Shown: positions 36,101-52,775 of the stretch, one piece after another
Position numbering within the stretch: position 1 is the first letter of the stretch
Layout of the letters: the number at the start of each line of letters is the position of its first letter
Source: Chytridium lagenaria
Taxonomy: Eukaryota > Chytridiomycota > Chytridiomycetes > Chytridiales > Chytridiaceae
Assembly (NCBI GenBank): GCA_025449115.1
Contig: JAHLKC010000102.1
Coordinates: forward strand, 45,001 to 109,000
Length of the DNA: 64,000 nucleotides
Direction: 5' to 3'
Translations under genes and position numbers: made by a program
Notes under the pieces: model-generated
Databases searched by the model: none
What the model was told of the DNA's origin: nothing
Seen by the model: only the letters and a program-made list of their open reading frames with translations

Positions 36101-39100
36101 AATAATCGAACCGAGGTGAGCTTGGAAAGTCTCCCCAAACGTCGTAGGAAGATAAACCAACAGAGTCATGAAGCCCTCCCTAACGTGCGGTCGGATCGAC
36201 ATGGCATTGTTAATAATGTCTGGAAGCAAGCCTTCCATACGCCCAACTCCGATGCCTGCAAGTACTTCGGAAAGACCTTGAGCAGCTCCAAACCTATCCA
36301 CCGCCGAGTTCTCGCTCTTGAGGATAACAAGCAACTCAGAAACCAATCCAGGGAAGTTCACCTCTCCCATTTTCTCAATCATGGATCCGAGGGCTCTAGC
36401 TGCAACACCCCTAGCTTCAGGTACAGGGTCCACTAAAACCTCCTTTAGCTTGGGCAGTAAGTTAGCCAGGTACGGAATCAAATCCTTCTGATCCGTTAGG
36501 GTGGCCATCTGACCCATGATCTGCGCTGCCTTCTTCTTGGTGTCCGTCGCGCGTTCAGTAAGACCTCTCTCAAGGATTGGCACAATAAGTGCGAGCGATG
36601 GTGCATCAATGTAGTGCACAAATGACGTCTCGAGAAGCGCAGAAAGCGCAGGAAGCGTCTTTGAGTTCGGGTCAACTAACGCAGCCAGAAGCGTAGGGAC
36701 GAGTTCTTGAATTTCAGGATTCTGATGACTTGACCAAACACAGTCAAGGCCTGCTTGGCCGTTTCCTGGACCTTCATATGCGTATCAGCCAGGACCTCAC
36801 AAAGTCTCGGCACAATGGTAGGTAGCGATAACGACAACTGCTTGGGGGCAAGGTACGCCATGGAACTCATAACCTCGATAGCGCCTGTTTTGGTCCTCCA
36901 GTTCTTGTCCTCAAGTGCCCTCAAAATTGAAGGCATAACAAGCTTAACACAATGTCCAGAAAGCTTTGACATGATAGCTTTGCAAGCATCATTGGTAGCC
37001 TCCCGCACCTCCCGCTGCACATCACCATAACAGACAAGAAGCAGAGGCAATATTTGAATCACGTAAGGTTCAAACAACCTCCCGAGTGACGTAGACAACG
37101 CTTCATAAGCAAACAAGGATCCCTCCCTCCTCTGAGCCAACTTCTTATCTTCAACGGCATCCTTTAAAGACGACATGATTCCGAACTCTTTCAAAGAGCT
37201 GATACCACGTCCACGAACAACGCCAGCAAGCCCATATGCAGCACCCCTACGATCTCCGTACCTCGGTGAATCGAACAACATTCGAAGAAGCCTTTGCACT
37301 AAAGCATCCACATTCTTCGTCATTCCTTTCACAAGCGGTGGCAAACAATCCGATACAGCAACCTGCACAGCCTCTGAAGGAGTCTTGAGTGTCTCTACAA
37401 GCCGCTCAACAACTTCAGGAATGAGTTTATCAGACGGATCCAAATGTCTGGCGGCCGTTCCAAGGAGAATAACCACAGATTCACGAACCCAATCGTGAGT
37501 CTTTGAAGTTCCCGCAGGAAGCGAGAGACAGTCAGAAAACAGCTTAAGGAGGAACGTCACATGGTCCTTCCCAGCACTGTCGATAGCAGCAACACCTGCA
37601 TCAAGAAGCTGCGACCGAACACGCTCAGATCGATCACCGAGAGCCTCTTCGTCCATGAGAAAACGGAAGAGTGACTCAATAGTGGCCTTGGAATCAATGA
37701 CAGGAGCACAAGCTTTAAGCGCCAAGGCGATACCGCTACGAGAGCGCCAGTCGTCTTCTTTTTCAAGAGAAGCAGCAACCACCATACCATATTCATCATA
37801 CTCAGGGGTAGGAAGGACATTCTGAAAATGTAAGGCGTCAGATAGAGAACGCTTGACACAAAACATTCTCACCTTTTCATGGTAAAGCTTTTGCAAATCA
37901 GTAAAAGTCTTGGAAACTGAACTCGGAAGGTTTTCTAGAGCCTCACACAGGGCGCGGCCGGCACTGGCTCGAATCTCAGGCACCTTGTAGGCTATAAACC
38001 TTGTTTAGTCTATAATTTATCTGTACCTCCCATTTGGGGGGTAAACAAGCAGAACTCACTAATCAACTCCAAAATGTTTCCTAGAATTACATCCGTTACC
38101 TTCGCCTCCTCTCCATTCCACAACTCCCAGACCCTCTCTGCTTCCGTGCAAATAGTTTCATCCTCATCATACATCAGAGTCCAAACTCTGGCGCCCGCAA
38201 CACCGTCCAAACAACCAGTAGGGCGTCGGCAAATGCAACAACCCCCTCAAGGAAGCTTCCCTCGCAACACCCTCCGCACTTAAAAGCGCATCCAACAGCT
38301 CTACACTCACAGCCTGCTCATCCCGTGCCATTGCTTCTCTAGCCTCCTTAATCTCAATCACATCCTCAACATCAAGACTCTCCATCTCCTCCTCGCTCAC
38401 ATCATCACTTGCAGCAGCGTCTTCCATCGCCATACAGAGTGTAAGGAGACCTTCACGTGCAGCACCGTGGAGACGGGGGTACCGCGTCAAAAGCTCAACC
38501 AGATCGCGGATCATAGCTCGGCGGGGGACCATGTGGGATCCACCGAGTCCAACGTGGGCAATGAGTATATCGGATGCGACCATAGTAAGCTCAGTGCGGA
38601 TCTTTTCTTTCATGGAAGCGGCACGACCTTCTCTGAGAATAAGGGCAGAGAGGAGCGGGAAGAGAAGGGCGAAACTACCGGGTGACAGAGGGTTGGACGC
38701 GGTGAATTCGGATTTTGCGGAAACGAGTAGTTTTGTGACAGTTACTGTTTCGGTTCGTAGAAAAGATCGTGTTAAATCTCAACAATACAAGAAAGAAAGG
38801 AATGGAGAAAACAAAGGTTGCTGGACTTAAAACAAGAAAGAAGCAGAAGCCAACACTCAAATAACATACCTGCGAGGTCCTTCTTAAATGCTTCCTTTGG
38901 CAAACCTTCCTCACCCTCTACAACACCCATCAGCCTGAACATAGCTGTGTCCCATCCCAATTCCACGAACCTCACAACCCTCAAGTCCAAAACAGATCCA
39001 GCAAGTTTTCTAAATAGACTAATAGCCCTTTTTCCAACAATAACACCTTCTCTAGTCCCTTCCACCAACTCCCTTGCAACAACCTTAAGTACGCCCTCAA

Positions 39101-42100
39101 CAACCCTTCCAATCCACATCTCCATCGCCTCTCTCGGCTCATCCCCAATAGCCCTCGACACTCCCTCAACAACAGCCTCCAGCACATCGATCCATCCCAA
39201 AACACCATCCCTAATTTCATTGACGCGTCGCCGAATTTCACTCTCCTTCTCGAGCTGAACCCTCTCCATCTCTTTCTCAGCTTTGGCAGCAGCATTCGCT
39301 TTGCCAGCTCCATTCTTCTTCTCAGCCGCCGCCTGCTTGACACTAATTCTAACTTCGTCCTTCACAACCCGTCCCTTCTTCCCAACAACATCAATGACAA
39401 GTACACCCTCCTGTCCCCTCCAAATTTCAACCTCCTTCGCAGTAACGCCTTCGCCTCCTCTGATTCCCTCAATAACCCTCTCCATAACACTCCTCATAAC
39501 AATTGTGGGTGGATCTTCGTCCAAAGGCTTAAGGCTCCAAGCGTCGCCTGCCTCACACTTGCGGGAACCCCAACAAGCCCTCCAAGGGTTGCATCTCCTG
39601 CATTCTTCCCCAACCATCCCTCAATCCGTCCACCTCCAAGCTCGCCAACAAGCTCCCCAGCCTCAACCCCCACATCGGAAACACAGCCGAATCCACGCAT
39701 CACTCCCAACAACCTCAGTCACACCCTTATGCGAGGCTAAAATAACCAAGTCCATCATAAATTCCCTGACACTTTTACGTTCACTAAAATCACCTTTAGG
39801 TGTCATAGCCATAATGGCTCCGAAAACCCTCTCCCCATGTCCATTTGCAATAAGGACATTGCCGACCCCAATCCTTCCAACATTTCCAACCCTCATAAAC
39901 GCTGCATCGTGACTCTCCACCAACTCGCGAATGCGTTCACATGATTCACGGCGGACTTGGTAAAGCGAGGATGTGAGAAGGAAGCCGAGGGCCATTCGCA
40001 AGCGGTGTGATTTCAGCAACGGTTCCAGAGCCAACAGTGAGCCGATAGAGGTCTGCGTCACGGAGAATATGAAGGATACAGCGGAGGAACACAAGTTGGT
40101 CGTCAACGGTAGTGAGAAGCTTGGGGTAATATTTGTCGTTCAAAAACCACGTTTTTGGAGCCAGAAGTGTCGCAAGGAAACTTCTTTTTCTCCACAAGGG
40201 TGGCTAAAGTACCATGTCAAATTAGACGAATCAATAACGTCCAGAATAAAGAAAAGCAAAGTAAAGGATAAAGTTTATGCAAAAAAAAGGGCGAACAGCA
40301 ACCTGTAGATATACTCACCGAACTCTTTTCCACCTGCCTTCTTCTCCTCCTCCAAACACCCTAGCACCCACCTAACACCCAAGTACCCTTCTGCGATCAC
40401 AGCCCCCTCTTTCTTACTATCTAATAACGCAATTCCAGCTTTCCCAACCCGATCAACAACTCCAACGACCCCCTCAAAACTTTCCTTCCGTCCTTCAAAC
40501 TTCTCCAAACATGACAAGTAGCATTTTCTTGCCAAACTTTTCGGATCCGCCAATCCTTTGTTTACAAAAGCGATGGCGGTGGTGTCGGAATTGATGTGAC
40601 GGGAGAGAGCGTGTAGGGAGGCGTTTAAAGTGGGTTCAATAGTTTCTTTTGTGATAAGGGGCGGAAGGGCGGTAAGGATTTTCTTAGAGACGGTGGGAAC
40701 GGAGGGAAGGACAGATAGAGCGGTGTAGTATAACACCCGGTGATCGGGAGTCGGCGACTTAGCTAATATGTCGTCAATACAAAAATGAGTTGAAGAAATA
40801 CCTGAAAATGCTTTCACAACAATATCAACAACTCCTTCCAAGGCTTTCTCATCGCTGCTCTTTCCAGCAAGCGTTTCAAAAAGTGCGACAGCGTCGCTAC
40901 GTACAGAATCGGTTGTAGATTTCATATGGGCTATAAAAAAAAAACATCAATATGTTGAGACAAACTTAGATTGGGTTTACTTTAGTAACGAGTCGGCGAA
41001 TTTTTCTTTAAAGATTGCGGTAACGTCGAATGATACAGACAAAAAGATGTGGTTGTAGATTCGAATAATAATTTCAGGGGAGCGCAGCATGAGACGGTCG
41101 GCGTTTGCAAGTATTTCAGCTTGAAGAAAAGCAGGGGTTGTAAATTTTTGGAAAAAGGTGAAGTAGCTTGACTAGAAGACGAAAAAAAAAGAAATAGTAA
41201 GCCCGTAGGTTTCAACCGTAAAATGCCGTATATAGCTTTAGCAAGGAAAAATGTAGCAAATTAACTCACCAAAACAGCATCAGGGATCACGGTTTTGGAA
41301 GTAGCAGCCAACACTGTTTTCACGAATAACCCACAATCTCTTGCTTCCTCTTCTCCACACTCTCCTCCAAATCTTTCCTAACGGCCACATCCACGGCTGC
41401 ACCAACAATAAGGCACCATTTCACCTCCACTTCTTTCAACGCAACATCCAGACAAATATCCACCCCACGCGCCAAGAAACGCCTTGTAAGGTTCGTCGCC
41501 TGTCGAAGAATTTGGGTCGAGCGTGACTTTTTGTCAAAGGACGGAGAGGTGAAGAGAGCAAGAGTGACGGCGTGGAAAAGAGTCGCGTGAGAGTTGAGCA
41601 AGGAGCGGAAAGTGGCAGATGTGAGATGGTTGGTGGGCGTGGGAAGGGGCTTTTTAAGAAGGGAAAGTTCGAGGAGCTTGGAGGTCCATTTAAGGTGGTT
41701 AAAGAGAATTGAGGGCGAGATGGCAGCGCTGTTAAACCGAAAAAAGAATGAGAATGGGACCACTTGTCTGTAGGCATGATTCTGGATGATGATGTACATG
41801 AAAAAGGATGCCGGTGCGTGTTTTTCTAGGGCACTGCAGCGAAGCAAGAAAAATAAACACCCACATCGCCATGTCCTTAACCTTGTCTTCAAACACCTTA
41901 GAGACAACCTTCATTACAGCATGATCGACTGTTCCGTCACCCTCACTCCTCGCCTTCTTGCATAGCTCCACCAGCAATGTCATCACTGCCTTCCGTGCAT
42001 TATCATGGAACCTCGTGAGGGTCTTCACCATGATAATAACAACCCCTCTCAATGTCTTCTCATCAGGCAAACCTCCTTGTCTCACTTTTAAAGATGCACC

Positions 42101-42295
42101 ATGGAACACGGCCACACGACGTGTGAGAGAGGTTTCCAAAAGGGTTGGGGCCAGCGTTGTGATGAGAAATTGCGGCCATGGGACGTCCAGGTCCGAAGCG
42201 GTTAGCGCATTGCTGAGATCTTCTTCGGAGAGGTTAGGAGGCGGATGGTCGTAGTCGTCCATGTCGGACTCGGAGTCGTCATCGCGGGGTGGCAT
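33118..42295 (-). CDS. GCN1: GCN1 translational activator (HEAT-repeat protein)
   Basis: GCN1 is the very large ribosome-associated HEAT-repeat protein that, with GCN20, activates the eIF2-alpha kinase GCN2 when uncharged tRNA accumulates; it binds collided ribosomes. The start at 42295 gives [20 protein letters not shown] repeats fill the rest over many exons. The most diagnostic portion is 36676-37983: [80 protein letters not shown] and [20 protein letters not shown]. These match the EF3-like and neighbouring repeats of GCN1. The next block ([25 protein letters not shown] region at 35750-36620) continues in the same order. It ends EGEDDDEL at 33118. About 9.2 kb, close to the usual 2600-residue size. 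Reading frame changes repeatedly between 34400 and 36100. Confidence 0.93.
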
Positions 42296-43895
42296 TGTTA
42301 ATGTCGATTAACGTGATTGCCGAATCCAGGGTAAGCTTCAACCAAGTTTCTTTACTTTTCTCACTAAAACTGTTCCAGCAATAGATCGTTGAGGCTAAGC
42401 TCGATAATAATTGGGGATGTGCTATGGAGAGCGTCGTTTCGATTCGCAATGGGTGGTCTTCTGCGAAGCGAAACGGTTTTTGGTAAGAAAAAAAAAGCGA
42501 AATGTTGGCAACTTCGAACAAAGTCTTCGTCGGAGAAATAGAAAGTGTGCATGAGCATGCACAAACACGATGTGCTAAGCGGGCGACGACCTTGGGCGAG
42601 AAGAGAGTATCAGCAATGGAATTACTGTAGATGATTTTATGAGAGAAAGGTATATGGGGAGGATTATATGACGTGGCCAGCTGTAGCTGTTGCGTTCATC
42701 CGAGTGCTGATTCCGGACACTATGGACATGGATTGAGGGCGATGAAAGGGAAGCGCCGCTTTGTTGTTACCCGTATGATACGGCGATGGTTTAATGGATA
42801 AATGAGGCGGACAGATCAGGCATTACTCTCTTATTAGCTATGAATGCTCTAGGAATTCATAGATTTACCTAGAAGAGTTTAAACGGAGTCAACCAGATGC
42901 TGAGGAAGAAAGGTACATTGGACGAATGAGGCAGACAGTGACCACTACTGCAATGGGCGGAGAACGGAATGTTCAGCAGTGTTTTATCCCAGTACCATTA
43001 CAAAAAACGCGTGGAAGACGTTGCTGCAGGCTCGAAAGTATTTAACGATTTCGCCCCTTCACACTCCATGCCCTTAGGGTATAGAGTTAGGCGAGTCAAC
43101 AGACGCCATAACGAATTCTCGGACGGTGTCGCTCCGTAACCTAAGTGATCCAGCTTGGGTAGTACCATCTGGACGTACATGCCTGTGAAGTATCGGTCTC
43201 ATGCCAGCCTTGATACAAAACGCGATGCGTAAAGCAGCTTGATACTAGCCCCCACTGTCTTCTCTAGGAGTTTGCGTTCTTACAGTCGGAACTGCGGCTC
43301 CAGTGATGATGCAAACCAAGGCAATACCGTCCGTCTTGGCCCTAAAAGGCGCCAACCTCCGTATAATCAACCCCAGCCAAAATGATTACAGCTAACAAAC
43401 GGACGGCCTCTTTCCAAAGACAGGGTTTAAGGATGACGCTTCATTACAGCAATGCAGTAGTGAATCAGAGGTGCACCGCCCCTCATCATCTTACATACAG
43501 TCTTTGCCCCTTTCCATATGCCGATAGACAAGCGGGTTGTTCGCCCCCAAAAAAACGGGATTTTGGGGTTTTTTTTAAAAAAAAAAAAAAAACAGAAAAT
43601 CGGGCCATTCCATGTTGCAAGGTGTCCAGAAGTTTTATAGCTCCAACACCGCCTGCATTTCATATCGTCGTTACCACCGTCTGTCAACTGTATCGCGGCA
43701 CCTCTTCATCTCCATCCCGACATCATCAGCAGCGTCTTCATCGGGACACGCCTTCATCACTGCGCACTCCCGTCAACACTCCCATTACACGCAAAAGCCC
43801 TCATCAAAGCTCTTGCATTCAACATCCCATCAAGGGACAAGCCTCCCTCTCCTTCCTCAACCTCGTCACTCTATCTCCGTATCCAGGATCCCGTC
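42296..43895. other. 1.6-kb divergent intergenic region, largely unexplained
   Basis: GCN1 and the C1-THF synthase gene diverge from here, so both promoters lie within. The middle part (about 42640-43400) has more balanced base composition than other spacers. It contains a short leftward open frame at 42998-43180 beginning MYVQMVLPKLDHLGYGATPS, which matches nothing I recognise. The right part has a T8/A15-type homopolymer (about 43567-43591) and, at 43612-43895, Arg/Ser-rich frames just upstream of the folate enzyme. Confidence 0.5.
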
Positions 43896-47366
<3,471 letters not shown>

Positions 47367-47684
47367 AATGTTCCTTTTAATGACATACGTTCCCTTTCGC
47401 TCATATCCAATAATTATTCTGCTTTTGTTTTTTTTTTTGTACGCATCATTTTGGATGCCTCTCACCTTTGCGTCAGTTGTCACTGTCGTGATTTCAGTTA
47501 TGGTTTAAAACCAACTTTGTTTTTAAGATGCTGCTGTTTTTTTATGTATCTTACTTTGATACAGTTTAAACATTTAGTTCTACTAAGCGTTTTGATTATG
47601 ACGTGCCTTCCTTGTTGTCCGGCGCCACCCACTTGCAGGATGTAGTACGTAGTACCCACAGAGCTATGCCAGACAATTGTAGAA
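47367..47684. other. Short spacer between two co-oriented genes
   Basis: This is 318 bases of T-rich sequence holding the 3' end of the folate enzyme gene and the promoter of the aldehyde dehydrogenase gene. No further feature is seen. Confidence 0.45.
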
Positions 47685-49659
47685 ATGTCGGCTCAACTAC
47701 TGAAATCAATCTCGTCCTCCTTTGTGAATGGCTCGTTCAAACCATCCCAAGGAAGCCTTCACGCGATCATCAGTCCGGTGACTGAATCTGTCGTCGCAAA
47801 CATCCGTGAGGCTTCCGTTTCTGACGTCCATGCTGCCGTAAGTGCCGCAAGATCAGCTCTGAACGGACCCTGGGAAAATGGAAGGATCGCAAAGAAGGTA
47901 CGTGTATCCTTTCTTGTGCTTCGCGAGCAACTCGTGTTGTTCCATAAAAGGATTCGAGAAGACATTAATGCGTTCGTCAATACAGAGATGCGATGCTGAA
48001 GCTGGCTGATGCAATGGAATCTCGGGCAGAAGACTTTGCGATCGCAGAAGCTGTGACAGGGAAGCCCATCACGGATGCGCGGCGGATGTAACTGCGAGTA
48101 TTGATTGCATGAGGTTCTTTGCTGGTGGGTTCTGTCGATGTCCTTATGTTTTGCTGATAGCGTTTAGGGTTTTGCGATAAGATATATGCTAGATCTTTTA
48201 GCTATGGACCTAATCTTCGGACGTATACTTTACGTGAGCCGTTGGGAGTTTGCGGGCTTATTACGAGTTTCAATTATCCTCTGTGTGAGTTTATTTTGTG
48301 TTTCTTTTTAGTTATCTCATACTCAATTTTCATTTAAAGTGCTAGCAACCTGGAAACTTGCACCTGCGCTAGCAGCTGGCAACACTGTCATTCTTAAACC
48401 CGCTCGTCAAACCCCCTTCTCCTCTCTCCTTCTGGCCTCCGTGTCATCCTCCGCCAACCCAATTCTTCCACCTGGCGTTCTTAACGTCCTGCTAGGTGGG
48501 CCTAGCATCGGCCAGGCATTAGTGACGCATCGTGATACTGCCAAAATCTCGTTTACTGGATCAACGGCCGTTGGACGAAGGGTCGGTGCCGAGGCGGTTG
48601 CGAATGGACCTGGTATGAGGAGAACGGCGCTGGAGCTTGGAGGGAAGAACGCCATAATTGTATGTGGGGATGCTGATTTGGAAGCGGCAGTGGGGCATAC
48701 CATTGAAGCGTCTTTTTGTGAGTCATAGCGGTTCCTTTTAATGTCCTGTCATTTCTTTGATTTTGGGTGTATCTCCGTTGTGGTTTTAATTTACGATTAG
48801 CTAATGCTGGGCAAAATTGCTGTGCGGGATCTCGGATTTTCGTGCATTCCAGTGTTTACGATGATTTCCTGGGGTTGTTGAAGGACCGTGCGAGCAAGCT
48901 TCGGATAGGTGATCCAATGGATGAAGCAACTCAGATTGGGCCTTTAGGTAAGCTTATCACCCAACATTTCGTAGTTGATAGCTTCTTTCCTTCTTTTCTC
49001 TTCATTTACTCACCTAATTTTTGCAGTGGATGGAAATGCCCTTCGCAAGGTGCAAACCTTTGTTGATAATGGAGTTCGTGACGGTTTAGATTTAGTTTTG
49101 GGGGGTAGTCCCGTAGATGGAAAAGGATTCTTTGTCAGGCCAACAAGTAAACTATCTTTTTTTAAATTCGCAGCCTCACCTTTTTTAAAATAGTTTTTAA
49201 GAACGTACCCGATAATCACGCAATAGCAACTGAAGAGATCTTTGGTCCCGTCGTTGCCGTTTTAAAACCGTATGTATTGCTGTTTTTACAAAAAGAACTT
49301 CCTACCGGGTTATTCTAATTATCAATAGGTTTGAAACAATGGATGAAGTTATAGAACGCGCAAACGACACGCCATACGGTTTAGCTGCTGGAGTGATGAC
49401 GACGTCTATAGTTAATGCTGAGCGATGTGTGTCTGGCCTGAAAAGCGGATTTGTATGGGTCAATACTTACAACTTTGTACCGCCATTTTTGCCTTTAGGG
49501 GGTTCACGTGAAAGTGGTTAGTAACAAGTTTGCATTTGTTTACGCTATGGTTGGATACACATTTACCCTTGTGATTTTCTTTTAGGATACGGAAAAGATT
49601 GCGGGCTTGAAGCTATTGATGAGTTTACGTTTACAAAGTCGGTTTATAGTTCATTTTAA
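47685..49659 (+). CDS. NAD(P)-dependent aldehyde dehydrogenase
   Basis: This is an ALDH-superfamily enzyme oxidising an aldehyde to the acid. The start at 47685 gives MSAQLLKSISSSFVNGSFKP. Over several short introns come ITSFNYPL, LATWKLAPALAAGNTVILKP with the NAD-binding Lys (about 48340-48400), ISFTGSTAVGRRV, TALELGGKNAIIV with the general-base Glu (about 48625-48660), NAGQNCCAGSRIFVHSS with the catalytic Cys (about 48800-48850), EEIFGPVVAVLKP and PLGGSRESG, ending FTFTKSVYSSF at 49659. The length of about 480 residues is normal, and all catalytic positions are present. The sequence resembles ALDH8/betaine-type or 2-aminomuconate-type enzymes, but substrate cannot be assigned. One frame slip lies near 48088. 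Confidence 0.9.
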
Positions 49660-50175
49660 GCTGCATCAAAATCCGCTTTATTTCGGTTAGGCGGAATGAC
49701 ATTCATTAAATTGCTTCGGAATGGCATCCTTAAGCTATTCGATCATCTCGTAGCTTTTTATATAAATGCTGAATTTTTTTTGCAGCCATTCCTTTTGTTT
49801 ATGGTCAGGCAACCTCCCTGCTGCCTGATTCGCGTCGTTGAGTTTAGATGAGTATATGCACATAACTGATGTCGTATTCCCGTCACGAGGGTGGATGATT
49901 TTTGCAGCTTCTGAAAACCTTATTGAGTAGGTTGTAAGGATGTGAGCCCTGTTGCTGCAGCAGTGTCGAGAAAGGGTGTCTGTATTTGGTTGTTGTCTTT
50001 CTTCAAGTTTTGCGGGACCCATGGCGTTGTAGTGGTAATGTAGAGGTTTGGCGATGGTTTTGATTTTTGGTAGAAACATTACTGATACATATGTATGTAA
50101 ATATATAATAATTAGCATCATCCATTTAGCCCCTAAAAAAAACAGAGTCCGTTTCATAAGGTAGCCAATTTTGGT
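49660..50175. other. Intergenic, no gene seen
   Basis: This spacer separates two rightward genes. It is AT-rich and includes an A run near 50134-50145. A leftward frame at 49735-50157 has no recognisable domain. Confidence 0.45.
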
Positions 50176-51606
50176 ATGTGTCCAGACATATCAAATGAAG
50201 TCCTTTTTTTGATTCAAGACATGCCAGAGTTCCCAGACTATGTCTTCTCAGTACCAGGGCCATCTTCGATCGGATGGGCTTCCTTCTCAGATGTCAAGAC
50301 TGTAGTGGTGAGTGATTCTGTCAATGGCTTAAAATGTTGCTCTCTTTGATAACTGAACTTCTTGACCAGCGTCTTGGGAAAGCGAGCTTTACTGATTTGC
50401 CTCTGGAAGTGATCTTACGAATCCTCTGCGTCCCTCAGGGCAAGCCTCGTTTTGGCCAAGTTCGACCGATCAATCGACTTCGTATGCTCAACTACCTGTC
50501 TGCTACATGCCGCCGTCTTCGATCGTCGTTGTGGGAGTCCCCTCATGCCGTCGCAAGAGTCATCCTAACTCAAAATGGAATGGATGTCATGAAGGCTATC
50601 AACTTTTTTCTGAAGTTGATTAAAGGCAACAGCATAACATGGCCTTGTAAAGGGCATCCGCTGGGGAGCAGCTTTGAGGTGGACACTTTTCATGGCATTA
50701 TCGGAAAGCGAATTTTAAGCAGCGATGAGATCCATTCAATATTGACGACAGCTCTCTTCAGAAAGGACTTGAAGTTAACACAGGCTCTCTTGGACATGGG
50801 AGCCGACGTAAATCATGAAGTAGCTGGCCATTTGTCATTTGGTCTGCTCTTGCTGGGGTCAGAAGTGTTGATGATCCCGGCTTGCTATCGTCGGATGTTT
50901 CTGTCACGTGGTCTCAACCTCAATCATCCAAGCAGCATTGAAGGCTTTTGGAGAGCTGCCGAATATAACGCCTGTGTTGAGGTCATGTTTCTACTGGAGC
51001 ATAGTGGAATTGATGTTGATGTTGCCGATACTCCTGCTGGAGGGGATCGTACAGCCCTGATTAAAGCATGCAGGTATAACCACGTGGAAATGGCAAGGCT
51101 TTTGATCGATCACGGCGCTGACGTCAACTATGGGCCGGGTCTTCCTCTTGCCTATGCAGCTGGCAACGGCAATCGTGAATTGATCGATCTTCTTGTTTCA
51201 CGAGGTGCTGATGTTAAAGCAATACCACCGTCTCACCGGCGCGGACCTATTGCCGAGCTATGTTGTCTCTAGTAAGGCCGGAGCCACTCCTGAGCTTTTG
51301 GAACATTTGATTCAAATCGGATGCCCAATTTACGCGAACGAAGGTCGTATGCACTTAATCATTGTGCATGTCATGGGAAAGCAAGTTTAATGAAGGTGCT
51401 TTTGAGATGTGGGGCAGAACCGAATCCTTGGGCTTGTGGCGGCGTGCGAGTTGGGAAAAATTGAGATCGTAGAAATTCTTCTTGATGAAGGCGTGAGGTA
51501 GCTGGAGATTCTGTTAGACTGCATCTGATATGCTAACAAGTTGGGACGAGTGGATTTGGCAACAAAATTGGCGCAGGGATCGTTAAATGATGAGGTGGAT
51601 TCTTGA
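50176..51606 (+). CDS. F-box-like protein with ankyrin repeats
   Basis: The protein probably acts as a substrate adaptor for an SCF-type ubiquitin ligase, inferred only from domain order. Exon 1 (50176-50307) reads MCPDISNEVLFLIQDMPEFP with a GTGAGT donor. After a 62-base intron, exon 2 starts RLGKASFTDLPLEVILRILC, an F-box-like segment, followed by NYLSATCRRLRSSLW. Ankyrin repeats follow: LTQALLDMGADVNHEVAG (about 50785), EVMFLLEHSGIDVDVADTPA, TALIKACRYNHVEMARLLID, HGADVNYG, LIDLLVSRGADV, then in other frames LLEHLIQIGCPI, ALNHCACHGKASLMKVLLRC and ELGKIEIVEILLDEGV. Frames shift near 51230 and 51330, and a stop at 51606 is in the last plausible frame. No transmembrane or signal sequence is seen. 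Confidence 0.75.
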
Positions 51607-51640
51607 TATGAGCGATTGTAGTTTATTTCTTTTTTGTTGA

Positions 51641-52775
51641 TTATTCATATAAAATCCTCCCTGTCAATTCCATCTTCAATGCCATGCCCAACATATCCAT
51701 CATTGCATCAATCGTAGCCTCAGCTTCCATCATCTCCCTCCTATCGTACTTTTATAAGCATTGAAAAGCTCTTGCCATTGCAGTCGGAGCGTCACATCGG
51801 CTTCTTGTTGAACCGTTTAGATTTGAATCGGAAATGCATCCCTCTCTTCTTCACGAGCTGTAGCAACAGCCCTGGAAACTACCCTCTCCCCTCCTCCATC
51901 ATCCTCATCACATCCCTATTAAACTCCTCCCTCTTCCTTATTAAAGCCTTACCCCTATCGAGTTTCACCACCTCTATCTCTTGTGTATGACGTTCCTCCA
52001 TCTCTCGTCTCTCCATCTCTACGTTTTCCTACAATCTATCGACATCCGTGTTATATTCCTCGCTTTGTTTCGTAACGCCCTCCTCTCTCCATTTTCACAA
52101 CCTCATTGTCTCGTTGATGGCGTTTCTCCATCTCCCGTCTCTCCAGCTATGAGTTCTTTATGCTCTCAACCTCCACATTAAACTCTTCCCTCTCTTTCTA
52201 TATCTCCATCATCTCAACCTTGCCTAACGCGTGTTCAGCTTCCACCCAAACTCTCTGTTCACAACCCTCATGCCGCTCCCGTATAGCATCTTCCCTCCAC
52301 ATTTCAAAACCGCTCTCATCACATCGTCATGTCGTTTCTCCATGGTCGTTTTGCGTTGTAAGGAAACGACAGATGTGGTCCTAGAGCTTGCCTTATGTTT
52401 TCTTTGGAGGAGTCAACGGGTGAATGGACTTGACGAGAAGTGCTTTTCGATAAGGGTTATACGAGGAAGGAGGTTTGTCCATGAGTGGATGTGATGGTTT
52501 GGAGGGATCGTGAAAGGTTGATCGTGATTGAATATGTCAGAGCGATTTGGGTCAGCTGTGGTCTTGGTTGTAGGAGTGGAAAGGACGGCCGTAAGCTCTG
52601 CAGCTTTTGCCCCTCTCATCACATCGTCATGTCGTTTCTCCATAGTCGTTTTGGGCTGGAAGCTCTGCAGGCTTTTGAACATGCTGTGGACGAATCGCGT
52701 GTGGTTTGAGACCCTTGCGGTGGTGGTTGGCGGTCTTGAGAGTTTGGATGAACGTGTTGTAGAGTTATTCTCCAC
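51641..52775 (-). CDS. Coiled-coil protein with repeated ERREMEKRH-type modules
   Basis: This is a leftward gene convergent with the ankyrin gene, only 34 bases from its stop. The start at 52775 gives MENNSTTRSSKLSRPPTTTA. The charged heptad-like element MEKRHDDVMR occurs at about 52625-52650 and again about 300 bases on at about 52325-52350. The related LERREMEKRHQRDNEVVKME (about 52080-52145) and MERREMEERHTQEIEVVKLD (about 51955-52010) follow. The end reads MMEAEATIDAMMDMLGMALK then ELTGRILYE. The middle is split over frames (one alternative reads FEMWREDAIRERHEGCEQRV). No enzymatic motif is visible; it could be a structural or cytoskeletal protein. Moderate confidence because several frame changes are needed. 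Confidence 0.45.

Noticed and set aside
33118..42295. GCN1 as a pseudogene
   Set aside because: Frame breaks are clustered and similar ones occur in every other essential gene here; long clean stretches of up to 435 codons remain.
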